A stretch of 64,000 nt of DNA from Komagataeibacter xylinus. GTDB taxonomy: Bacteria > Pseudomonadota > Alphaproteobacteria > Acetobacterales > Acetobacteraceae. Below, in pieces: positions 26,398-35,406 of the stretch. Each line of letters starts with the position of its first letter. Within the stretch, counting starts at the first letter, position 1. The stretch spans positions 62,001-126,000 of the forward strand of contig NZ_CP041349.1 in the NCBI RefSeq assembly GCF_009834365.1, written 5' to 3'. The position numbers and the translations under genes are program-made. The notes under the pieces were generated by a model, which was not told the origin of the DNA, made no database searches, and worked only from the letters and a program-made list of their open reading frames with translations.

Positions 26398-27234
26398 TTA
26401 TATGCCCTTTGGCATAAAAGTATTACGCATCATTGCCATATATTCGGTTTCTCCCTTTTCCCAGCGTGCGGTGACAAGGGGTTTGATGTCGTCCGTTGGT
26501 AGGTAGCGGAGTTGATCTGTCCCGTCGGTTACGGCAGTGAAGATGGTTTCCGTAACCTTGGTAACCGCATCCTTGTCCGCTCCCTTGATAAAGCCAGAGA
26601 ACAGATCCGCTGTTGCCTTGCAGAAAGCCGCGTAATCTTCCGGAACAGGATTGAAGCCTGTTTCTGCGGCGCTCCGGGCGGGGAAATTCGTCGCGGGCAC
26701 CGCACCTGGTTCAACGATCTTGACGGTGACGCCTACAGCAGCCAGTTCATACTGAATGGCTTCGGAGAAGCCCTCAAGTGCGAATTTGGAGGCGTTATAA
26801 GGCGATCCGGTCGGCAGGCCGAATATCCCCATCCCGGATGAAATGTTGACGATCATGCCCGCCTTCTTTTCCCGGAAATGCGGAAGGATCGCCCGGATAA
26901 CTTCCATTGGGCCGAAGACATTCACGTCGAACTGTTCCCGCATTTTTTCCAGCGGGACCGCCTCGAAAATATTATAAACACCGAAGCCAGCATTGTTCAC
27001 GATGGCATCGATCCCTCCAAAGCGGCCGATACCCTCGGCAATCGACGCAACGATGCTTGCGTGATCCTGAACATCCAGGCGATTGACGAGGACATTGGGC
27101 AGTTCTGCCAGTTCCTTCCCCGCTTCCGGATGGCGCATGGTCGCCACGACATTCCAGCCGCGTTTCGCGAACAGGTGAGCCGCGGCTTTTCCAAAGCCGG
27201 AAGAGCACCCTGTGATCAGAATAGTCTTGGACAT
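26398..27234 (-). CDS. Short-chain dehydrogenase/reductase (SDR)
   Basis: A 278-residue classical SDR. The cofactor loop is TGCSSGFG, followed by the NNAG motif (AIVNNAGFG), catalytic Ser in VNISSGMG and the YNASK pair. The TMRHPE segment after the second strand suggests NADP. It is the second gene of a two-SDR operon, 52 bases after the gene at 27287, opposite the broken AraC regulator at 28395. Substrate unknown. Confidence 0.87.
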   Translation of the reverse strand: MSKTILITGCSSGFGKAAAHLFAKRGWNVVATMRHPEAGKELAELPNVLVNRLDVQDHASIVASIAEGIGRFGGIDAIVNNAGFGVYNIFEAVPLEKMREQFDVNVFGPMEVIRAILPHFREKKAGMIVNISSGMGIFGLPTGSPYNASKFALEGFSEAIQYELAAVGVTVKIVEPGAVPATNFPARSAAETGFNPVPEDYAAFCKATADLFSGFIKGADKDAVTKVTETIFTAVTDGTDQLRYLPTDDIKPLVTARWEKGETEYMAMMRNTFMPKGI

Positions 27235-27286
27235 GATTTTTTTTCCTATCGTGAAGCAATAATTGACGCGCAGAAGAAGAACCGGC

Positions 27287-28300
27287 TCAGGCAGGGAACT
27301 TCACACTCGTCATCAGTTCGCTGAGGGACCAGAGCTGGGCGGCCGCAGCAGGATCAATCGCATAGGGGGCAACGCCCTTGTCGCGTCCTTCAGTGTGATT
27401 TTCGGAAATTGAAAACTGATCTGACTGTTCCTTCATCAACGGTGCAATATCGCAGTCAACGCAGAATACGCCTCCCATCTCGGCAAGGCGGGAACTGGTC
27501 GCGCACCAGACCTGCGTCGCACCCCCCATTGGAACGGATTTGACATCCCGCGCGGGATCAATGTTGGGATTGCCATATTCATCAATCACGCCCACAGCCT
27601 TTAATGCTTCGACCGGTACATGCTTTTCGAGGCCTGTCCCCGGTATTCCTCCCGGATGGAGCGAAAAAGCCCGGACATCATCGGTCTTGCCACGAGCATC
27701 GAGTTCAACAGCGAACAGGATATTTGCCGTCTTGGATTGCCCGTAAGCAGCCCAGGGATCGTAAGGACGGTCACGGAAATTGATGTCATCGAAGACGAGC
27801 GGCGAGAAACGGTGTCCCATGGACGACACGGAGATGACGCGGGCACCGGCCGTCTGCTTCAGGGCAGGCCAGAGACGGGCCGTAAGCTGGAAGTGACCAA
27901 GATGATTGGTCGCGAATTGCAGCTCATAGCCCCGTGCATCGAGCGTGAGGTCAGGTAGCGCCATGATGCCGGCGCTATTGACCAGCATGTCAAGGGGAAG
28001 ACCGGTTGAGAGGAAACGAGCGGCAAATGCATCGATGGAAGCCGGATCGAGAAGATCCATAGGCTCAATTTCAACACTGCTCAGGCCCTCAAGCGCCAAT
28101 TTCGCCCGTTCGACGTCACGTGCCGGGACGATGACGCGGGCTCCTGCGGAGAGCAGCGCCCGCGCGGTCTCTCGGCCAAGGCCAGAATAGCCGCCGGTGA
28201 CGATCGCGACTTTACCCACGAGATCTGATCCCCGGATGACATGCGAGGTGGTCGAAGAGGCTGTGAAGCCGGAATGGATCGGGGTCTGTGGCGTAGTCAT
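27287..28300 (-). CDS. Short-chain dehydrogenase (retinol dehydrogenase/WWOX-like)
   Basis: A 337-residue SDR of the longer retinol-dehydrogenase-like type. It has the TGGYSGLG cofactor loop, the NSAG motif (LVNSAGIM), Ser in SVSSMGH and the YGQSK active site, plus a C-terminal extension containing a GGVFCVDCDIAP segment common in bacterial relatives. I use ATG 28300, which has CAGGAGACAGG upstream. The open frame continues to 28513 but overlaps the divergent regulator. First gene of the two-SDR operon. Confidence 0.85.
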   Translation of the reverse strand: MTTPQTPIHSGFTASSTTSHVIRGSDLVGKVAIVTGGYSGLGRETARALLSAGARVIVPARDVERAKLALEGLSSVEIEPMDLLDPASIDAFAARFLSTGLPLDMLVNSAGIMALPDLTLDARGYELQFATNHLGHFQLTARLWPALKQTAGARVISVSSMGHRFSPLVFDDINFRDRPYDPWAAYGQSKTANILFAVELDARGKTDDVRAFSLHPGGIPGTGLEKHVPVEALKAVGVIDEYGNPNIDPARDVKSVPMGGATQVWCATSSRLAEMGGVFCVDCDIAPLMKEQSDQFSISENHTEGRDKGVAPYAIDPAAAAQLWSLSELMTSVKFPA

Positions 28301-28394
28301 AAACCTGTCTCCTGCTGACAGCCCTTGACTGTAGAGCGTCATGCCCGAACGCAGAATGCTTGATCGTGCATGATACATGCGTGATAGTTCAGTT

Positions 28395-29371
28395 ATGTCA
28401 CTTGATCCTGTTTCTTCGATCCTTGCGCTTGCCGAAACACGCGCTTCAACAGCGGGCGGATTCGTCACAGGCGGAGTCTGGGCGCTCGCGTTTCCCCCGC
28501 CTTCGAAGATCAAGTTTTTTACGATTGTGAGGGGGAAAGCGTTCCTGCGCGTTGAAGGAAGTGAAAAGGTCGTTTCGCTTCAGGCCGGGGACGTTGTTCT
28601 CCTGTCAGCGCCGAAATCATTTGTGCTCGGTACAGACCTGACACGACAACCATTGGATGCGCTGGAAGTTTTCCCCATCGGCGCCCCGACCGTGGTTCAG
28701 ATCGGAGAAGGCGACGACTTCTTTCTCATGGGGGGCACGTCGATCTTGACGCCGTCAGTGGACGCATTCTTCTGGACAGTCTGCCTTCATTGATCCGTCT
28801 TCAGGCAGGCGGCCGGGAAGCAGAAAAACTGCAATGGCTGATCGGCCAGCTCGTAGAGGAATTCCGGGGTCATGAGGCCGGATCGGGCTTTGCGTGTTCT
28901 GGCCTTGCCCAACTTATGTTTTTACAGATCCTGCGTGGCTATCTTTCGCGGTCGGAAAACAGCGGTGCCGGATGGCTCCGTGCAATAAGCGATTTGCGTA
29001 TCGCACGGGCGCTGGCACTTATTCATGACGATCCTGCCCGGGAATGGCACCTGCCGGATCTTGCGAAAGCGGCCGGAATGTCCCGCACAGCCTTTGCAAC
29101 CCGGTTTCGAGAAATAGCGGGTGTCACACCCCTGGCCTACGTGACCCAGTGGCGTATGCACCTTGCGGAGCGTGCGCTCCGTGACGGAGAAAAGACGATT
29201 GCAATGATTGCACAATCGGTCGGCTACGCATCTGAAGCGGCCTTCAGCAACGCCTTCAAGCGGGTAATGGGTGCCTCTCCGACGCGATTCCGCACCCATC
29301 AGAGGCAAGAACTGACCGAGACCCGCAAGGGAGAGCCAGTCGGCAGGGACTACGTTCCCTTGCTGGCATAA
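28395..29371 (+). pseudogene. AraC-family regulator disrupted by a one-base frameshift
   Basis: The cupin domain (MSLDPVSSILALAETRAS to GEGDDFFLMGG) runs from 28395 (or ATG 28377) into a premature stop at 28791-28793. The next frame continues without a gap as HVDLDAVSGRILLDSLPSLI into a complete AraC DNA-binding domain (LPDLAKAAGMSRTAFATRFR, IAMIAQSVGYASEAAFSNAF) ending 29371. The shift falls at the G6 run 28730-28735; one more G would restore the full protein. It is divergent from the two-SDR operon. Either a true mutation, a phase-variable tract or a sequencing error. Confidence 0.85.
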
Positions 29372-29466
29372 CGGTCGTGAACGGCAATCCGGTCGCCTCG
29401 CATCATGCCTGCCCCACCACACTGCCGTCCTCAGGCGCTCAGTGGATCAGATGACGATTTTTTTCG

Positions 29467-30390
29467 TCAAAGTTTTTCGGCAATGCGAATTGTGTGCGTC
29501 AGTTCTCTCAGTCCAGATGGAGGATGCCGCCGACTTGAATAATAGATCGCGAATGGTGCGCCCATTGACGCCCAGTCAGGGAGGACAATTTCCAATGTGC
29601 CTGCTGCGATCTCCGCTTCGATACGCCTCTCCAGGCAATAGACCAGCCCTAGCCCGCGTCGGGCAGCTTCCAAAGCCATCTGTGTATCGTTGAGACGTAA
29701 CGGACCAGAGCCCTCGATCCGGATCATCTCGTCACCGTTACCGAATTCCCAGGGGTAGGTGGAATTATCGCCAATCCGCATCTGAATGCACTGATGCTGA
29801 TATATATCCGAGGGTTTCAGAGGGCGTCCGTGACGGTTCAGATACTCGGGAGCGCCAGCGACGACCCAGCGCAGCGGTTTGGTGAGAGGTATGGCGATCA
29901 TATCCTGCGGCACACGGTCCAGGAATCTGATGCCGGCATCATATCCGCTTTCCACGATATCAGTGAGACGATCATCTACTGTGATGTCGAGATGGATGAG
30001 CGGGAAACGAGCAAAAAAATCCTCCCACACAGATGCTAGCAGTAACTGCCCCGCATCTTTCGAAACATTAAGACGAAGGCGCCCTGTTGGCTCTGTACGT
30101 TGTCCTTCGAGCGCTGATAATCCGCCGGCAATAGCCTCGAACCCAACGTGCAAGGCTTTCGACAGATCGTCACCTGCTGCCGTAAGCGCTACCGAGCGAC
30201 TGGTCCGATGCAGGAGCCTCACACCAAGCCGGCTTTCCAGGCGACGCATCGCATGGCTTACCGCGGAAGTCGTCAGGTTCAGGTCAACGGCAGCCAGGCG
30301 GAAACTGCCGCAACGCGCAATAGCCAGAAATACATTCAGATCAGCGAGATCGGAGCGATCGACGTGACGCAAAAGATGATCCTGTTTCAA
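29467..30390 (-). CDS. LysR-family transcriptional regulator
   Basis: A 307-residue LysR protein with the helix-turn-helix SFRLAAVDLNLTTSAVSHAM and a standard co-inducer-binding domain (RWVVAGAPEYLNRHGRPL). It is divergent from the aldo-keto reductase gene at 30535 across 144 bases, so that gene is the likely target. This subgroup commonly controls neighbouring oxidoreductases responding to electrophiles. Confidence 0.87.
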   Translation of the reverse strand: MKQDHLLRHVDRSDLADLNVFLAIARCGSFRLAAVDLNLTTSAVSHAMRRLESRLGVRLLHRTSRSVALTAAGDDLSKALHVGFEAIAGGLSALEGQRTEPTGRLRLNVSKDAGQLLLASVWEDFFARFPLIHLDITVDDRLTDIVESGYDAGIRFLDRVPQDMIAIPLTKPLRWVVAGAPEYLNRHGRPLKPSDIYQHQCIQMRIGDNSTYPWEFGNGDEMIRIEGSGPLRLNDTQMALEAARRGLGLVYCLERRIEAEIAAGTLEIVLPDWASMGAPFAIYYSSRRHPPSGLRELTHTIRIAEKL

Positions 30391-30534
30391 TGTTACGTTG
30401 AATTGAGATCATCGTAAGGCCCTTTCGACGAGCAGGGAAAGTACCTAACTTTTGTGTGCACCAGTCGGGTGTTGGCGAACGGCTGTGTAGATAGCTGACA
30501 ATAATTGACTGTAAGACAGAAGGAATTTTCAATC

Positions 30535-31556
30535 ATGACATGGACACCGTCATCGCAGCGTTATGAACAGGCAACCTTCCGGCGGTGTGGTCGCTCAGGC
30601 TTGGATCTGCCACCGATTTCGCTCGGGCTGTGGCACAATTTCGGGGGGAGGATGTCTTCGAGACTGGTCGGGCGACGATCAGGCGGGCATTTGATCGTGG
30701 TGTGACCCATTTTGATCTGGCTAACAATTACGGCCCCCCTCCTGGTTCTGCTGAGGAAAATTTTGGTCGCATCGTGGAACTGGATTTTCAGAGTCACCGT
30801 GACGAAATGATCATCTCATCGAAGGCCGGGTGGGATATGTGGCCGGGACCATACGGCAATGGCGGATCACGCAAATATCTTCTGGCCTCACTGGACCAGA
30901 GCCTCATGCGTATGAAGCTGGATTACGTTGATATCTTCTATTCACATCGCCCTACTCCGGATGTGCCACTGGAAGAGACGATGGGCGCGTTGATTCACAT
31001 GCACCGTCAGGGCAAGGCATTATATATCGGTATCTCGTCTTATGGACCAAAAAGAACCCGCGAAGCTGCCCGGATACTTCAGGAGGCCGGTGTCCCTTTG
31101 CTGATCCATCAGCCATCCTATTCAATGCTGAACCGGTGGATCGAAACGGAGCTTCTGGATACGCTGGATGAACTGGGCACGGGTTGCATCGCTTTTTCAC
31201 CATTGGCGCAAGGATTGCTGACCGGAAAATACCTCAACGGTGTTCCGGAAGCGTCCCGTGCGGCGGCGGGTGGCTCGTTTAGCCGCGATATGCTGAGCGA
31301 AGAAAACCTCAACCATATCCGTGCCCTCAACGATATTGCCCGTAGCCGTGGCCAGTCATTGGCGCAGATGGCGATTGCATGGGTCCTACGCGATCCCCGC
31401 GTTACGTCTGCGCTGGTCGGCGCGCGAAATACCAAACAGCTTGATGACTCACTTGATGCACTGAAGAATCTTACCTTTGATGCGGAAGAGCTGCACACGA
31501 TTGATCGTTATGCTCGTGAGGGAAATATTGATCTTTGGCGTGGTTTGTCTGACTGA
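30535..31556 (+). pseudogene. yghZ: Aldo-keto reductase (YghZ/L-glyceraldehyde 3-phosphate reductase type) with one-base frameshift
   Basis: The start ATG at 30535 has AGAAGGAA upstream. The first frame gives RCGRSGLDLPPISLGLWHNF. The second resumes with VFETGRATIRRAFDRGVTHF and then THFDLANNYGPPPGSAEENF, closely matching E. coli YghZ from memory, and continues to YSHR, GCIAFSPLAQGLLTGKYLNG and the C-terminus at 31556. The shift sits at the G6 run 30643-30648; one extra G would give a continuous protein of about 340 residues. YghZ-type enzymes reduce L-glyceraldehyde 3-phosphate and methylglyoxal with NADPH. Status depends on whether the missing G is real. Confidence 0.87.
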
Positions 31557-31594
31557 TGTCTTTATAGGCGCTCGCTGCGGATCGCACGATTTGT

Positions 31595-31971
31595 GAGACA
31601 GAACATTAATAAAAACGACCGTTTATCAATCGACTATGTCATGCAGCGAGCCTCTCTACGAACCCACTGACAAGCAGCAGTTTTCTTTGGTTGCAGGCCC
31701 CCGCAACCAGAAATGCCCTAAAAACCCCGCTAAATTCCTGACTTGGCAGGTTTTTTTGTTACACTCCCCACAACACGCCTATCGAATATCCTATCATTTC
31801 AATAGTTTGGCTTCGATAGGTTTAAATCGGGGTGCCTGACACCCGCAACCACCTGTCCTGTACGTGGGTTTGACGAGCGTGCTCCGGCGTACCGGGGTGG
31901 AGGAGAAAAGGGAAGGGGCTCAGCTGAGGGCATGCTGCTACCCCGAAATGAAAGCCACCTCGGGATGACGG
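31595..31971 (+). repeat. Diverged ~400 bp direct repeat, copy 2
   Basis: The counterpart of 2413-2813 in the same orientation. It includes GTTGCAGGCCCCCGCAACCA (31690-31709), a terminator-like stem with a mismatch (31720-31757), the GGTTTAAATCGGGGTGCC segment and the downstream GTGCTCCGGCGTACCGGGG block. Its inverted repeat ATTAATAAA/TTTATCAAT is imperfect. More degraded than copy 1. Confidence 0.7.
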
Positions 31972-32029
31972 CTGGGTCGTCACTTCTCAGCACCCAAATC
32001 GGTCAAAGCCGCTGCCGCTGGATCGCTCT

Positions 32030-32131
32030 AAATATATAAATAGTGGATCTGATCGAGAACTTCTTCTGTAATCTCAAGGAATGCAAACGCATCGCGATGT
32101 GCGCCGACAAAATGGACTGATCCGGCGCCGT
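32030..32131 (+). pseudogene. IS5-family transposase C-terminal relic
   Basis: Reading GATCTGATCGAGAACTTCTT gives DLIENFFCNLKECKRIAMCA, the conserved DDE Glu region of IS5 transposases, followed shortly by a stop. No other part of the element remains. A MITE is inserted just after it. Confidence 0.6.
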
Positions 32132-32135
32132 CCTA

Positions 32136-32280
32136 GCACTACAGTTGCAGTTTGTTTTGTTCGTTAATTGTTCATGGCTTCCATACTTTTCAGAAGGCTC
32201 GAATTTCAGGCGATCTACGGCGAGAAAAACCGTAATTTTGTCGTTTTTCTGGATCGGAAAATAGACTGCAACTGTAGTGC
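32136..32280. mobile_element. MITE, copy 2 (145 bp)
   Basis: Same terminal repeats (GCACTACAGTTGCAGTTT and complement) and internal AT-rich sequence as 18719-18864, with about a dozen substitutions. TA lies on both sides. Its right TA is also the left flank of the IS5-family element starting at 32283, so two elements used the same CTAG-type site. Confidence 0.85.
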
Positions 32281-32535
32281 TAGGCTCAGGACCTATTAAT
32301 TTATTGAACTGAGTGGGGCATGGTGATTCACAGGCTTACCGATGCAGTTGAGGCTGTGAGTGACATGTTTTTGCTGTCCGAGAGCCAGATGGAACGGATC
32401 AGGCCATTTTTCCCTCTGGCTCATGGGGCTCCACGTGTGGATGACCGTCGTGTTCTGAGCGGGATTGTTTACGTGGTCCGCAACGGTCTTCAGTGGAAAG
32501 ATGCCCCGAAAGCGTATGGTCCGCAAAAGATCTTA

Positions 32536-33462
32536 GAGTATCCGTTGTGGTCAAGCGGCTTTTGGCGTCCAAAGCCGATCTTTGTGAAGCAGGGCGTTTG
32601 CGAGGACAACGAGCTTTCGCATGATGGCGCCCATGGCGACGAAGATCATGGCCTGTGACACGGCGACGCGGCGCTCGTAATCACGCACGAGCCGGCGCCA
32701 GCGGGTCATCCAGCCAAAGGTCCTCTCGACCACCCAGCATCGCGGCAACACCTCGAAGCCCTTTGCTCCGTCACGGCGGCGGATAATCTCGACGATGAAA
32801 TCCAGATAAATCGACTTGTCCATCAACTTCAGGCAGTCATAGGCGCCATCGGCGAACAGATGCTTTACCCACGGCCAACGCTTGCGGATCGCATCCAGGA
32901 TCATCTGAGCGCCGGCACTGTCGGAGATGTCGGCCGGAGTCAGGTTGACCATCAGGAGGCGCCCGTCCGTATCGACGACGATATGCCACTTGCGCCCGAC
33001 GACTTTTTTACCGGCATCGTAACCCCTTGTCCTCGCATGAGGCGCTTTGATGCTCTGGCTGTCGATCACCGCCGCTGTCGGACTAGCCTCGCGGCCTGCC
33101 TGCTCCCGGTCAGGCATCAGTTCAACGTCATGGATAGTCTGGAACAGGAACCGTCGCGCCAGTTCCCGGAACCAGCCATAGACCGTGCGCCAGTGCCCGA
33201 AGTGGATCGGCAGCATCCACCAACCGCAGCCTGAACGAACGAGATTGCGCACCGCGTTGATCACCTCACGGAATTCAACCTCCCGTGGGCGGCCACGACG
33301 CCCAAGACTTGGCATCAATGGCGCGATCCGCTCCCATTCATCGTCCGTCATGTCAGACGGGTAGCGTTTCGTCTTGCTGATAATCCCGGCCATCCGGCCC
33401 CTCTGCTCTGGCGTCCACATCCAGAGCTTGAATCGCATCAGACCGATTTTCCAAACCGGCTC
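32536..33462 (-). mobile_element. Chimeric IS5/IS110 deletion derivative (927 bp)
   Basis: On the minus strand the unit starts with the IS5 terminal repeat GAGCCGGTTTGGAAAATC and most of an IS5 transposase gene. It then switches to the last ~75 coding bases and right end of an IS110 element (...CCACAACGGATACTC). TTA is duplicated on both sides (32533-32535, 33463-33465). Compared with the full nest at 52305-54388 it lacks about 1.15 kb across the IS5/IS110 border. Confidence 0.8.
32551..33438 (-). CDS. Chimeric transposase: IS5-family protein with an IS110 C-terminal tail
   Basis: A 295-residue open frame. Residues 1 to about 271 are an IS5-family transposase with its catalytic segments (AAVIDSQSIKAPHA, FADGAYDCLKLM, VERTFGWMTRWRRLVRDYE), closely matching 52329-53171. 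After VSQAMIFVAMGA the sequence continues in frame as IMRKLVVLANALLHKDRLW, the C-terminus of the IS110 protein at 53383-54372. The join falls at a short shared sequence (ATCATGCG). The DDE residues are kept, so activity is possible but untested. Confidence 0.82.
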   Translation of the reverse strand: MRFKLWMWTPEQRGRMAGIISKTKRYPSDMTDDEWERIAPLMPSLGRRGRPREVEFREVINAVRNLVRSGCGWWMLPIHFGHWRTVYGWFRELARRFLFQTIHDVELMPDREQAGREASPTAAVIDSQSIKAPHARTRGYDAGKKVVGRKWHIVVDTDGRLLMVNLTPADISDSAGAQMILDAIRKRWPWVKHLFADGAYDCLKLMDKSIYLDFIVEIIRRRDGAKGFEVLPRCWVVERTFGWMTRWRRLVRDYERRVAVSQAMIFVAMGAIMRKLVVLANALLHKDRLWTPKAA

Positions 33463-34062
33463 TTATACAACCGCTTGATCCGGTGGAGCCGCCTGGGTGT
33501 CTTTGACCGGATCTTTGTCGCCTTGACAGAACAGGCTGGCCGTTCGAAGCGCCTGGTGATCGATGCGACACATCTGAAAGCACACCGGACAGCAGCCTCC
33601 CTGCTTAAAAAGGGGTTTTTCCCCGCGATATCGGACGCACGAAACGCGGCCTGAACTCAAAACTCCATGCCGTGCGCGATGGTCAGGGCCGACCGATCCG
33701 GTTTCATCTGACTGCTGGACAGGTCAGTGACTTCAAAGGGATAGATGTTCTTCTGGCGCACCTGCCGGTAGGAACAGAAGAGGTCGTCGGGGATCGGGTT
33801 TATGACAGCAACCGGATCAGACGATTTCTTGTCGAACGAAACATTACCGCCTGCATTCCACCGAGGAAGAACCAGAAATCAAAGCCATCTTACAACTGGA
33901 ACCTTTATAAAAAGCGCCACCTTATCGAAAACATGTTCGCAAAGCTGAAAGCCTGGTGACGTATAGCGACCAGATACGACCGCTGCGCTCACACGTTCAT
34001 GTCCGCAATCCAGATCGCAGCAAGTTTCATCTTCTATCTCAAAGAATGAGTATCCGTCTTGG

Positions 34063-35028
34063 TCAAGTGTGGCGTGGTTCCCATAACCTGTCATTGCGTA
34101 ACAGGACATTCGCCAGAATGACGAGACGCCGCATGAGAGCGGTCAGAGCCACTTTTGCGTGCTTTCCCTTATCCGTCAGACTAAGATAAATGCTTCGAAG
34201 GTCAGGGTTATGCCGCATGGCAACCAGAGCAGGCATGTACAGGGCGTTTCTGACATGAATCCGACCACCCCGAATAAAGCTTTTACCCTGCCACTTTCCT
34301 GATTGCCTGGTGACAGGAGCCAGACCTGCGAGCGCAGCAACCTGCCCATTTTCCAGTGTGCCCAGCTCGGGGATATCAGCGATCAGCATCGCAGCCGTGG
34401 CCTCTCCAATACCTGGAATACTGACCAGAATGGTGCGTTTTCGAGAGAGGCTCTCGTCTGTCGAGATCAGTTCGCTGATTGCCTGATCGATGGCTGCGAT
34501 CTGAGCCTCTATCTGACGAAGTCTATAGCGTGTCAGACGTTTTAGGAGACTGAGCTGCAGGTTTTGCTGGCGATTGAGCAGGGCTGTCCTGTCACGGGTC
34601 AGATTTCGTCGTCCAGCTGCCAGTTCCTGGAGCGCAGACTGCAGCTCGTTGCAGATCGTAGACGTCCTGGGTTCAAGAAGTGCTCCCATCCTGGCCAGCA
34701 TCATGGCATCTACCCGATCCGTTTTTGCAAGCTTCCCTGTTGCTTCAGCAAACTTTCTTGCGTGCCGCGGATTGATCCGTGAAAATGGGATGCCGGCCTT
34801 GGCCAGATGACTCTCCAGTTGACGATGGAAAGGGCCGGTCGCCTCGAAGACAACATGCACAGCATGTTGCCTGCCAATCCATCGTAGAAGCGTTCTGAGG
34901 CCTTTCGTATCGTTGGAAGTCTGGATCAGGTCACCAGATGGATATTGAGCGGCATCAAGGTGATCCTTGGAAACGTCAATGCCAACAACAACGTCATGAC
35001 TCTCCAGCTTTGAGCATGTCTGTGCCAT
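34063..35028 (-). CDS. IS110-family DEDD transposase, copy B
   Basis: A ~321-residue transposase (MAQTCSKLESHDVVVGIDVS). The RuvC-like N-terminal domain shows GIDVSKDHLD and VVFEATGPFHRQLE. The C-terminal transposase-20 domain has SIPGIGEATAAMLIADIPEL and LAGLAPVTRQSGKWQGKSFI, with the Ser of the catalytic C-terminal domain in the KSFIRGGR segment. It is related to but clearly different from copy A. An in-frame ATG at 35052 is an alternative start. It appears intact. Confidence 0.87.
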   Translation of the reverse strand: MAQTCSKLESHDVVVGIDVSKDHLDAAQYPSGDLIQTSNDTKGLRTLLRWIGRQHAVHVVFEATGPFHRQLESHLAKAGIPFSRINPRHARKFAEATGKLAKTDRVDAMMLARMGALLEPRTSTICNELQSALQELAAGRRNLTRDRTALLNRQQNLQLSLLKRLTRYRLRQIEAQIAAIDQAISELISTDESLSRKRTILVSIPGIGEATAAMLIADIPELGTLENGQVAALAGLAPVTRQSGKWQGKSFIRGGRIHVRNALYMPALVAMRHNPDLRSIYLSLTDKGKHAKVALTALMRRLVILANVLLRNDRLWEPRHT

Positions 35029-35052
35029 TTCCCATTGTCCTATGCTTGTCAT

Positions 35053-35228
35053 CCGGGATTTTCTCCCAGGTATCCGTTCAGGCCCGAGGAAAAGAAGAGG
35101 CGGTCATACTCATTCGCGGCCCATCATGGCCTATCCTGACTCGACCCGCTCTCTCCAGCAGTCACGAGGTGGCCACCTCCTGACTGCTGCCTTTGTCGCA
35201 TACAGCGACCCGGATTTCATAAGACAAG
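35053..35228 (-). ncRNA. Candidate IS110 bridge RNA region, copy B
   Basis: Non-coding left end of the IS110 element, between its border and transposase. It contains a 34-base near-perfect hairpin (CAGCAGTCA arms and GAGGTGGCCACCTC core, 35156-35189). Copy A has a hairpin at the same place with the same GGTGGCCACC core but different outer arms that still pair. Bridge RNAs are known to be encoded in this end of IS110 elements. Confidence 0.55.
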
Positions 35229-35237
35229 TCCTGCGCC

Positions 35238-35385
35238 TAATTAGAGCATCGATTGTCGAAGCTTCCTTGCCGCTCAAATAAGCTCCTAGCTCCCCTTTGT
35301 TCAGTATCTCCCGATAAAATGCGTTGGCATTTCCTGCTTGGTCGAACGCGAGCCCATTCGTGAGCTTTACGGGTTTAGCTGGCAT
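35238..35385 (-). pseudogene. DCL/DUF3223-like protein, truncated by IS insertion
   Basis: Starts MPAKPVKLTNGLAFDQAGNA at 35385 and continues NAFYREILNKGELGAYLSGK, resembling the N-terminus of DCL-family (DUF3223) proteins, where a conserved F...A..FF..IL pattern occurs. After about 48 codons the frame enters the IS5-family element. It starts 22 bases after the S8 protease stop on the same strand, so it was the third gene of that operon. The family call is tentative. Loss of its C-terminus may affect the system. Confidence 0.5.
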
Positions 35386-35406
35386 ATAACTTCTCCACAC
35401 AAACCG

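Larger units (their letters stand above)
32365..34049 (+). pseudogene. IS5-family transposase interrupted by an insertion
   Basis: The N-terminal part (MFLLSESQMERIRPFFPLAH to WKDAPKAYGPQK) ends at about 32532. After the inserted unit the gene resumes at 33466 (YNRLIRWSRLGVFDRIFVAL, then LVIDATHLKAHRTA with the first catalytic Asp), shifts frame near 33617 and ends YKKRHLIENMFAKLKAW, a shift, then AIQIAASFIFYLKE. The internal frame change is typical of the family. The insertion inactivates it. Confidence 0.75.
34049..35228 (-). mobile_element. IS110-family insertion sequence, copy B
   Basis: Bounded by CT core dinucleotides at both ends (35227-35228 and 34049-34050, read on the minus strand), with ends CTTGTCTTATG and GGATACT shared with copy A (53185-54387). 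About 175 non-coding bases precede the transposase. It lies inside the right terminal repeat of the IS5-family host element; removing it restores GAGTCCTGCGCC. Confidence 0.78.
32283..35237 (+). mobile_element. IS5-family element interrupted by two other insertions
   Basis: The left repeat GGCTCAGGACCTATTAA (32283) and right end ...GTCCTGCGCC (to 35237) bound an element that would be about 847 bp without its insertions. A chimeric IS5/IS110 unit sits in its transposase gene (32536-33462, target TTA duplicated) and an IS110-family element in its right terminal repeat (34049-35228). TA flanks the host element on both sides. Confidence 0.75.

Noticed and set aside
2413..31971. Integrated prophage or conjugative element between the tRNA-like repeats
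   Set aside because: No intact integrase, phage structural or transfer genes are present between the repeats; only a truncated serine recombinase is.
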